Source of the DNA: Pseudomonas sp. UBA2684
Lineage (GTDB): Bacteria; Pseudomonadota; Gammaproteobacteria; Pseudomonadales; Pseudomonadaceae
Reading direction: 5' to 3'
Length of the DNA: 32,081 nt
Assembly: GCA_002354655.1 (NCBI GenBank)
Contig: DELY01000025.1
Span: forward strand, 253 to 32,333
The notes under the pieces: model-generated
Databases searched by the model: none
What the model was told of the DNA's origin: nothing
The model's input: only the letters and a program-made list of their open reading frames with translations
Shown: positions 23,975 to 32,081 of the stretch, in pieces
How positions within the stretch are numbered: position 1 is the first letter of the stretch
Layout: every line of letters begins with the position of its first letter
Translations under genes and position numbers: made by a program

Positions 23975-26806
23975 ATGCAAGAAAGCGTGATGCAGCGCAT
24001 GTGGAACAGTGCCCACCTATCCGGTGGTAACGCTGCATATGTGGAAGAGCTCTATGAGCTTTACCTGCACGATCCCAACGCTGTGCCAGAAGAGTGGCGC
24101 ACTTACTTCCAGAAGTTGCCGACCGACGGCAGTGCGGCTACCGACGTATCGCACTCCACGGTTCGCGATCACTTTGTGTTGCTGGCGAAAAACCAGCGCC
24201 GCGCCCAGCCCGTATCTGCTGGCAGCGTGAGCAGCGAGCACGAGAAGAAGCAGGTTGAAGTGCTGCGTCTGATCCAGGCCTACCGCATGCGCGGCCATCA
24301 GGCTGCCAAGCTTGATCCTCTCGGTCTTTGGCAGCGCCCGGTGCCGGCTGATCTGGCGATCAACCACTACGGCCTGACTGACGGCGATCTGGACACTACC
24401 TTCCGTACCGGTGGCCTGTTCATCGGCAAGGAAGAGGCTACTCTGCGCGAAATTCGCGATGCTTTGCAGCAGACATATTGCCGCACCATCGGTGCCGAAT
24501 TTACCCATATCGTCGATTCCGAACAGCGCAGCTGGTTCCAGCAGCGTCTGGAAAGCGTGCGTGGCCGTCCGCAGTTCTCCGCCGAAGTGCAGAGTCATCT
24601 GCTCGAACGTCTGACTGCGGCCGAGGGTCTGGAAAAGTACTTGGGCACCAAATACCCAGGCACCAAGCGTTTTGGTCTGGAAGGCGGCGAGAGCCTGATT
24701 CCTTTGCTCGATGAAGTGATCCAGCGTTCCGGCTCCTACGGCACCAAGGAAATCGTCATCGGCATGGCCCACCGTGGCCGTCTCAACGTCTTGGTCAACA
24801 CCTTCGGCAAGAACCCGCGCGACCTGTTCGACGAGTTCGAAGGCAAGAAGACCGAAGGTCTGTCTTCCGGCGACGTCAAATACCACCAGGGCTTCTCGTC
24901 CAACGTGATGACCGCTGGTGGCGAAGTGCACCTGGCCATGGCGTTCAACCCATCGCACCTGGAGATCGTTTCTCCGGTGGTCGAGGGTTCGGTGCGCGCT
25001 CGTCAGGATCGCCGCAACGATGTCAGTGGCGAGAAGGTGCTGCCGGTTTCCCTGCACGGTGATGCGGCGTTCGCCGGTCAGGGCGTGGTCATGGAAACCT
25101 TCCAGATGTCGCAGACCCGTGGCTTTAAGACGGGCGGCACCATCCATATCGTGATCAACAACCAGGTCGGCTTCACCATCAGCAACCCGCTGGACTCGCG
25201 CTCCACCGAGTACTGCACGGATGTGGCGAAGATGATTCAAGCGCCGATCCTGCACGTCAACGGCGATGATCCGGAAGCGGTGCTGTTCGTCACTCAGCTG
25301 GCCGTCGATTACCGCATGCAGTACAAGCGCGATGTGGTCATCGACCTGGTTTGCTACCGCCGCCGTGGTCACAACGAGGCTGACGAGCCGAGCGGCACCC
25401 AGCCGATCATGTACCAGCAAATCAGCAAGCAGCGCACCACCCGCGAGCTGTATGCCGAAGCGCTGACCACTGCCGTTAGCCATTCCGCTGACGATGTGCA
25501 GGCCAAGATCGACGACTACCGTACTGCGCTGGACAACGGTCAGCACGTGGTCAAGAGCCTGGTCAAGGAGCCGAACAAGGAGCTCTTCGTCGATTGGCGC
25601 CCCTACTTGGGTCACGCCTGGACCGCGCGTCATGACACGCGTTTCGAGCTGAAGACCCTGCAGGACCTGTCCAACAAGCTGCTGGAAATTCCGGAAGGCT
25701 TCGTGGTGCAGCGCCAGGTGGCGAAGATTCTCGAAGACCGCCAGAAGATGAGCGCAGGTGCGCTTCCGATCAACTGGGGCTATGCCGAAACCATGGCTTA
25801 CGCGACCCTGTTGTTCGAAGGCCACCCGATCCGTATGACCGGCCAGGACATCGGCCGCGGCACCTTCTCGCACCGCCACGCGGTGCTGCATAACCAGAAG
25901 GACGCCGGTGCCTACCTGCCGTTGCAGAACCTTTATCAGGGTCAGCCGCGTTTCGACCTGTACGACTCCTTCCTCTCCGAGGAAGCCGTGCTGGCATTCG
26001 AATACGGTTATGCCACCACCCAGCCACAAGCGCTGGTGATTTGGGAGGCGCAGTTCGGCGATTTCGCCAACGGTGCCCAGGTGGTGTTCGACCAGTTCAT
26101 TTCCAGTGGCGAGCACAAGTGGGGCCGTCTGTGCGGTCTGACCATGCTGCTGCCGCACGGTTATGAAGGGCAGGGGCCTGAGCACAGCTCGGCGCGTCTG
26201 GAGCGTTACCTGCAACTGTGCGCCGAGCACAATATGCAGGTGGCGGTGCCGACCACCCCGGCGCAGATCTACCACTTGCTGCGCCGTCAGGTGATTCGCC
26301 CGCTGCGCAAGCCGTTGGTCGTATTGACGCCGAAGTCGCTGCTGCGCCACAAATTGGCCATCTCGACCCTGGAAGATCTGGCCGAAGGTTCGTTCCAGAC
26401 GGTGATTCCGGAGATCGATACGCTCGATCCGAAGAAAGTCGAGCGGGTGATCCTGTGCAGCGGCAAGGTCTACTACGACTTGCTGGAGAAGCGTCGCAGC
26501 GAGGGCCGCGAAGACATCGCCATCGTGCGTATCGAGCAGCTCTATCCGTTCCCGGAAGACGATCTGGCCGAGGTTCTGGCGCCGTACAAGAACCTCAAGC
26601 ACATCGTCTGGTGTCAGGAAGAGCCGATGAACCAAGGGGCTTGGTATTGCAGCCAGCACCACATGCGTCGCGTCGCCACTGCGCACAAGAAGACCTTGTT
26701 CCTCGAGTACGCCGGTCGTGATGCCTCCGCAGCCCCGGCTTGCGGGTATGCATCGATGCACGCCGAGCAGCAGGAAAAACTGCTGCAAGACGCCTTTACC
26801 GTTTAA
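23975..26806 (+). CDS. sucA: 2-oxoglutarate dehydrogenase E1 component SucA
   Basis: A 943-residue thiamine-diphosphate enzyme that decarboxylates 2-oxoglutarate and transfers the succinyl group to the lipoyl arm of SucB. The N-terminal E2-binding segment WNSAHLSGGNAAYVEELYELYL is present. TPP/Mg-site and active-site regions are visible: GMAHRGRLNVLVN, HGDAAFAGQGVVMETFQMS, GGTIHIVINNQVGFT and RRGHNEADEP. ATG 23975 is preceded by GAGGG, which can be hidden in a leader hairpin. The length is slightly above the E. coli enzyme (933). First gene of the 2-oxoglutarate dehydrogenase cluster. Confidence 0.98.
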   Translation: MQESVMQRMWNSAHLSGGNAAYVEELYELYLHDPNAVPEEWRTYFQKLPTDGSAATDVSHSTVRDHFVLLAKNQRRAQPVSAGSVSSEHEKKQVEVLRLIQAYRMRGHQAAKLDPLGLWQRPVPADLAINHYGLTDGDLDTTFRTGGLFIGKEEATLREIRDALQQTYCRTIGAEFTHIVDSEQRSWFQQRLESVRGRPQFSAEVQSHLLERLTAAEGLEKYLGTKYPGTKRFGLEGGESLIPLLDEVIQRSGSYGTKEIVIGMAHRGRLNVLVNTFGKNPRDLFDEFEGKKTEGLSSGDVKYHQGFSSNVMTAGGEVHLAMAFNPSHLEIVSPVVEGSVRARQDRRNDVSGEKVLPVSLHGDAAFAGQGVVMETFQMSQTRGFKTGGTIHIVINNQVGFTISNPLDSRSTEYCTDVAKMIQAPILHVNGDDPEAVLFVTQLAVDYRMQYKRDVVIDLVCYRRRGHNEADEPSGTQPIMYQQISKQRTTRELYAEALTTAVSHSADDVQAKIDDYRTALDNGQHVVKSLVKEPNKELFVDWRPYLGHAWTARHDTRFELKTLQDLSNKLLEIPEGFVVQRQVAKILEDRQKMSAGALPINWGYAETMAYATLLFEGHPIRMTGQDIGRGTFSHRHAVLHNQKDAGAYLPLQNLYQGQPRFDLYDSFLSEEAVLAFEYGYATTQPQALVIWEAQFGDFANGAQVVFDQFISSGEHKWGRLCGLTMLLPHGYEGQGPEHSSARLERYLQLCAEHNMQVAVPTTPAQIYHLLRRQVIRPLRKPLVVLTPKSLLRHKLAISTLEDLAEGSFQTVIPEIDTLDPKKVERVILCSGKVYYDLLEKRRSEGREDIAIVRIEQLYPFPEDDLAEVLAPYKNLKHIVWCQEEPMNQGAWYCSQHHMRRVATAHKKTLFLEYAGRDASAAPACGYASMHAEQQEKLLQDAFTV

Positions 26807-26876
26807 CGCCTTCGCCAGGCAGGTGGCCAACAGGGCCGCCTGCTAGAAGAAACCGAATTTTAAGGAACCACAGACA

Positions 26877-28100
26877 ATGGCTATCGAGATCAAAGCCCCT
26901 ACTTTCCCGGAATCGGTTGCCGATGGCACCGTGGCCACTTGGCACAAGAAGCCGGGCGATGCGGTCAAGCGCGACGAACTGATCGTCGACATCGAAACCG
27001 ACAAAGTAGTGATCGAAGTGCTGGCCGAGGCCGACGGCGTCCTCGCGCAAATCATCAAGAATGAAGGCGACACCGTACTCAGCAACGAACTGCTGGGTAC
27101 CTTGGGCGAAGGTGGTGCTGCCGCACCGGCTCCGGCTGCTGCTGCCCAGGCCGCCGCTCCTGCCGCCGCCGCTGCACCGGCCGCCGCCGCTGGCGACGAG
27201 CAGATCCTCTCGCCGGCCGCGCGCAAGCTGGCCGAAGAGAACGGCATCGACCCGAACAGCATCGCCGGCACCGGTAAAGGTGGTCGCGTTACTAAAGAAG
27301 ACGTGGTTGCCGCCGTCGACGCCAAGAAGAACGCCCCGGCTGCACCGGCCGCCAAACCAGCCGCACCTGCCGCTGCTGCGCCAGTGTTCGCCGCTGGCGA
27401 CCGCGTCGAGAAGCGCGTGCCGATGACCCGTCTGCGTGCCAAGGTGGCCGAGCGTCTGGTTGAAGCCCAGTCGAATATGGCGATGCTGACCACCTTCAAC
27501 GAAGTCGACATGACCGAAGTCATGGCCCTGCGTTCGAAATACAAAGACCTGTTCGAGAAGTCTCACAACGGCGTGCGCCTGGGCTTCATGTCGTTCTTCG
27601 TCAAGGCGGCTACCGAAGCGCTGAAGCGTTTCCCTGCGGTCAACGCCTCGATCGACGGCACCGACATCGTCTACCACGGCTACGCTGACATCGGCGTTGC
27701 CGTGTCCAGCGACCGTGGCTTGGTGGTGCCGGTACTGCGTAATGCTGAACTGATGAGCCTGGCGGAAATCGAAAGTGGCATCGCCACCTTCGGCAAAAAA
27801 GCCAAAGACGGCAAACTGTCGATCGACGACATGACTGGCGGCACCTTCACCATCACCAATGGCGGCACCTTCGGTTCGATGATGTCGACCCCGATCGTCA
27901 ACCCGCCGCAAGCCGCGATCCTGGGGATGCACAACATCATCCAGCGTCCGATGGCAGTAAACGGTCAGGTGGTTATCCGCCCGATGATGTACCTGGCGTT
28001 GTCCTACGACCACCGCCTGATTGATGGTAAGGAAGCCGTGACCTTCCTGGTGACCATCAAGAACTTGCTGGAAGACCCGGCGCGTCTGCTGCTGGACATC

Positions 28101-28103
<3 letters not shown>
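26877..28103 (+). CDS. sucB: Dihydrolipoyl succinyltransferase E2 component SucB
   Basis: The 408-residue core of the 2-oxoglutarate dehydrogenase complex. One lipoyl domain (1-~75) carries lipoyl Lys43 in [11 protein letters not shown]. An Ala/Pro linker follows (~80-105), then the E1/E3-binding domain (~108-150, [16 protein letters not shown]), a second Ala/Pro linker, and the catalytic domain with His379 and Asp383 in DHRLIDG. AAGGA lies upstream of the ATG. The stop codon coincides with the left end of a MITE-like repeat (see 28101-28245). It is 70 bases from sucA and in the same operon. Confidence 0.98.
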
Positions 28104-29746
<1,643 letters not shown>

Positions 29747-29772
29747 GTAGTCGTTTGTAAACCGCTACGCCG

Positions 29773-29950
29773 GCCGATCAGTGCAGTTCATCGGCATTAG
29801 CGACGTTACAAGAAGAACCACGGCGGGCCGCCCGCGTAGAGCTTTGGCTTCAACGCGGAACGCCCACCGGATTGCTCGTAAAGCAGTCACAGGTGGTGCG
29901 GCACCATAAGTGCAGCACCGTATGCGCAATACCTAAACGAAGACGGTAGA
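29773..29950 (+). ncRNA. Structured sucC leader (candidate sucC-type RNA)
   Basis: The 209-base lpd-sucC gap can fold GCCGAT/ATCGGC (29773-29778 with 29790-29795) and CCGCGT/ACGCGG (29832-29837 with 29853-29858). Near the start codon there are two competing stems: TGGTG/CACCA (29894-29906) or GGTGGTGC/GCAGCACC (29892-29899 with 29912-29919, one mismatch). A conserved Pseudomonas RNA motif upstream of sucC is known. Location fits; its consensus was not checked. Confidence 0.45.
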
Positions 29951-29955
29951 CAAGC

Positions 29956-31122
29956 ATGAATCTCCACGAGTATCAGGGTAAGCAGCTGTTCGCTGAATAC
30001 GGCCTGCCCGTATCCAAGGGCTTCGCGGTAGACACCCCGGAAGAAGCCGCAGCAGCCTGCGAAAAAATTGGTGGCACCGAGTGGGTCGTCAAGGCTCAGG
30101 TCCATGCCGGCGGCCGCGGTAAAGCGGGCGGCGTGAAACTGGTGAAGAACAAGGACGACGCCAAGGCGTTCGCCGCCAACTGGCTGGGCAAGCGTCTGGT
30201 GACTTACCAGACTGACGCCAACGGTCAGCCAGTGACCAAGATCCTGGTCGAGTCCTGCACCGATATCGCCAAGGAACTGTACCTGGGCGCGGTCGTTGAC
30301 CGTTCCAGCCGTCGCATCGTGTTCATGGCTTCCACCGAAGGTGGCGTGGATATCGAGAAAGTTGCGCACGACACCCCTGAGAAGATCCTCAAGGCGACCA
30401 TCGACCCACTGGTCGGCGCTCAGCCGTTCCAGGGCCGCGAGCTGGCATTCCAGCTGGGCCTGGAAGGTGATCAGATCAAGCAGTTCACCCAGATCTTCGT
30501 TGGCCTGGCCAAGCTGTTCCAGGACTACGACCTGGCTCTGCTGGAAGTGAACCCGCTGGTGATCAAGGCTGACGGCAACCTGCATTGCCTGGACGCCAAG
30601 ATCAACATCGACAGCAACGCCATGTACCGTCAGCCGAAGCTGCGCGCCATGCACGATCCGTCCCAGGACGATCCGCGTGAAGCCCATGCTGCCAAGTTCG
30701 AACTGAACTACGTCGCGCTGGAAGGCAACATCGGTTGCATGGTCAATGGTGCTGGCCTGGCCATGGGTACCATGGACATCGTCAACCTGCACGGCGGCAA
30801 GCCAGCCAACTTCCTTGACGTAGGTGGTGGTGCAACCAAAGAGCGCGTGACCGAAGCCTTCAAGATCATCCTGTCCGACAGCAATGTTGCGGCCGTACTG
30901 GTGAACATCTTCGGCGGCATCGTGCGTTGCGACATGATTGCCGAAGGCATCATCGGTGCCGTTAAAGAAGTCGGCGTGAAGATCCCGGTTGTCGTTCGTC
31001 TGGAAGGCAACAACGCTGAACTGGGCGCCAAGGTCCTGGCCGAAAGCGGCCTGAACATCATCGCGGCAACCAGCCTGACCGACGCTGCTCAGCAAGTCGT
31101 CAAAGCTGCGGAGGGCAAGTAA
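29956..31122 (+). CDS. sucC: Succinyl-CoA ligase beta subunit SucC
   Basis: A 388-residue nucleotide-binding subunit of succinyl-CoA synthetase (ADP/GDP-forming), which couples succinyl-CoA cleavage to NTP synthesis. ATP-grasp domain in the N-terminal ~240 residues ([43 protein letters not shown]). The C-terminal CoA-ligase domain has LDVGGGAT and [13 protein letters not shown]. Length matches E. coli SucC (388). The last base of its stop codon is the first base of sucD's ATG (TAATG), so the two subunits are made by coupled translation. Confidence 0.98.
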   Translation: MNLHEYQGKQLFAEYGLPVSKGFAVDTPEEAAAACEKIGGTEWVVKAQVHAGGRGKAGGVKLVKNKDDAKAFAANWLGKRLVTYQTDANGQPVTKILVESCTDIAKELYLGAVVDRSSRRIVFMASTEGGVDIEKVAHDTPEKILKATIDPLVGAQPFQGRELAFQLGLEGDQIKQFTQIFVGLAKLFQDYDLALLEVNPLVIKADGNLHCLDAKINIDSNAMYRQPKLRAMHDPSQDDPREAHAAKFELNYVALEGNIGCMVNGAGLAMGTMDIVNLHGGKPANFLDVGGGATKERVTEAFKIILSDSNVAAVLVNIFGGIVRCDMIAEGIIGAVKEVGVKIPVVVRLEGNNAELGAKVLAESGLNIIAATSLTDAAQQVVKAAEGK

Positions 31123-32009
31123 TGAGCGTCCTGATCAATAAAGACACCAAAGTTATCTGCCAGGGCTTCACCGGCTCGCAGGGTACTTTCCACTCCGAAC
31201 AAGCCATCGCCTACGGCACCAAGATGGTTGGCGGCGTGACGCCGGGCAAAGGCGGCACCACTCACCTGAATCTGCCGGTGTTCAACACCGTGCGTGAAGC
31301 AGTTGAGCAGACTGGCGCTACCGCCAGCGTGATCTACGTTCCTGCTCCGTTCTGCAAGGACTCGATCCTTGAAGCGGCCATGGGCGGCATCAAGCTGATC
31401 GTCTGCATCACCGAAGGCATCGCGACCATCGACATGCTCGAAGCCAAGGTCAAGTGCGACGAGCTGGGCGTGGTCCTGATCGGCCCGAACTGCCCAGGCG
31501 TGATCACTCCGGGCGAGTGCAAAATCGGCATCATGCCGGGCCACATCCACCTGCCAGGCAAAGTAGGCATCGTGTCGCGTTCCGGCACCCTGACTTACGA
31601 AGCCGTTAAGCAGACCACTGACGCCGGTTTCGGTCAGTCCACCTGCGTCGGCATCGGTGGTGACCCGATCCCAGGCTCCAACTTCATCGACATCCTGAAG
31701 CTGTTCCAGGAAGACCCGAAGACCGAAGCGATCGTGATGATCGGTGAGATCGGCGGTTCGGCTGAAGAAGAAGCTGCTGCTTACATCAAGGCCAACGTGA
31801 CCAAGCCAGTAGTGTCCTACATCGCTGGTGTAACCGCTCCGGCGGGCAAGCGTATGGGCCACGCCGGCGCAATCATCTCCGGCGGCAAGGGTACTGCAGA
31901 CGAGAAGTTCGCAGCCCTGCAAGACGCCGGTGTGAAAACCGTGCGTTCCCTGGCTGACATCGGCAAGGCCCTGGCCGAGCTGACCGGTTGGGAAGTGAAA
32001 AAAGCCTAA
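31122..32009 (+). CDS. sucD: Succinyl-CoA ligase alpha subunit SucD
   Basis: The 295-residue catalytic and CoA-binding subunit of succinyl-CoA synthetase. Rossmann-type CoA-binding domain ([15 protein letters not shown] near residue 15) and the ligase domain with phospho-histidine His247 in [11 protein letters not shown]. It starts within the sucC stop codon. The final codons and stop form the stem and loop of a hairpin (31999-32017), directly before a second, stronger terminator. Last gene of the TCA block. Confidence 0.98.
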   Translation: MSVLINKDTKVICQGFTGSQGTFHSEQAIAYGTKMVGGVTPGKGGTTHLNLPVFNTVREAVEQTGATASVIYVPAPFCKDSILEAAMGGIKLIVCITEGIATIDMLEAKVKCDELGVVLIGPNCPGVITPGECKIGIMPGHIHLPGKVGIVSRSGTLTYEAVKQTTDAGFGQSTCVGIGGDPIPGSNFIDILKLFQEDPKTEAIVMIGEIGGSAEEEAAAYIKANVTKPVVSYIAGVTAPAGKRMGHAGAIISGGKGTADEKFAALQDAGVKTVRSLADIGKALAELTGWEVKKA

Positions 32010-32017
32010 GGCTTTTT
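31999..32017 (+). terminator. Terminator hairpin with the sucD stop codon in its loop
   Basis: AAAAAGCC (31999-32006) and GGCTTTTT (32010-32017) pair perfectly, and the 3-base loop is the TAA stop of sucD. The right arm ends in five T's. A terminating ribosome would cover it, so it can only form when the last codons are free. Confidence 0.6.
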
Positions 32018-32025
32018 GACCTGAG

Positions 32026-32053
32026 AAAAGGCCACCTTCGGGTGGTCTTTTTT
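32026..32053 (+). terminator. Main Rho-independent terminator after sucD
   Basis: Stem AAAAGGCCACC (32026-32036) with GGTGGTCTTTT (32041-32051), one G-T pair, a stable TTCG tetraloop and a T-run. A classic intrinsic terminator closing the suc genes. The remaining 28 bases hold nothing I recognise. Confidence 0.95.
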
Positions 32054-32081
32054 ATTACGGTGTCCCGTCCTGAATAAGGTT

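Noticed and set aside
24017-26830. 937-codon open frame on the minus strand opposite sucA
   Set aside because: It mirrors the sucA codons in a high-GC gene; its translation resembles no family I know and sucA is unmistakable.

Overview
The window is a chromosomal segment of a gamma-proteobacterium, almost certainly a Pseudomonas. The evidence is the TCA-cycle block gltA / sdhCDAB-sucAB-lpd-sucCD with gltA divergent from sdhC, the uniformly high GC, the Pseudomonas-style REP repeats (GGGGCTTTAGCCGCGA type), and the companion genes tusA, pdxB, ppnP and rhtA. I see no rRNA, tRNA, phage, CRISPR array, integrase or complete insertion sequence.

Layout. (1) 1-4969: a REP pair and hairpin, then a secreted or lipoprotein alpha/beta hydrolase (-). 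Next come tusA and a gamma-glutamylcyclotransferase-like gene (+), which converge and overlap with a DUF3080-type lipoprotein gene; that gene is translationally coupled to a MATE exporter (-). (2) 5118-8421: pdxB (+), a 56-aa conserved small protein (-) with its own terminator and a PHO-box-like repeat upstream, an ATP-NAD-kinase-like protein (+), and a DCC-family thiol oxidoreductase (+). (3) 8481-13473: a MITE-like palindromic repeat, an MsbA-type ABC exporter (+), a REP pair, an RhtA-like exporter (-), ppnP (-), a DEDDh exonuclease (-) and a beta-hydroxyacid dehydrogenase (+). (4) 13681-17798: an overlapping two-component pair made of a REC-DUF3369-degenerate GGDEF-EAL regulator and a membrane histidine kinase, which reads as a signal-controlled c-di-GMP phosphodiesterase. 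(5) 17889-18801: a small cysteine-cluster protein and an exported START-domain protein. (6) 18867-32009: the TCA block. It contains a bidirectional terminator, gltA (-), a divergent promoter region, sdhCDAB, a leader RNA, sucA, sucB, a second MITE-like repeat, lpd, another leader RNA, sucC-sucD, and two tandem terminator hairpins.

How the genes work together. gltA makes citrate. sucA, sucB and lpd form the 2-oxoglutarate dehydrogenase complex (E1, E2, E3). sucCD makes succinate from succinyl-CoA with NTP formation. sdhCDAB oxidises succinate to fumarate and reduces quinone. These genes run in one direction from a clear sigma-70 promoter upstream of sdhC, with structured leaders in front of sdhC, sucA and sucC.

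Most of the window is ordinary core genome. The most interesting signals are non-coding. There is a pair of ~140-bp full-length palindromic repeats, flanked by TA, whose arms differ but stay complementary; one sits exactly at the sucB stop codon. The sucA and sucC leaders are structured, and the sucA hairpin covers the ribosome binding site. A PHO-box-like repeat lies upstream of the small protein gene. The HK/EAL signalling pair is the most interesting protein-coding module. I found no obviously undescribed protein system.
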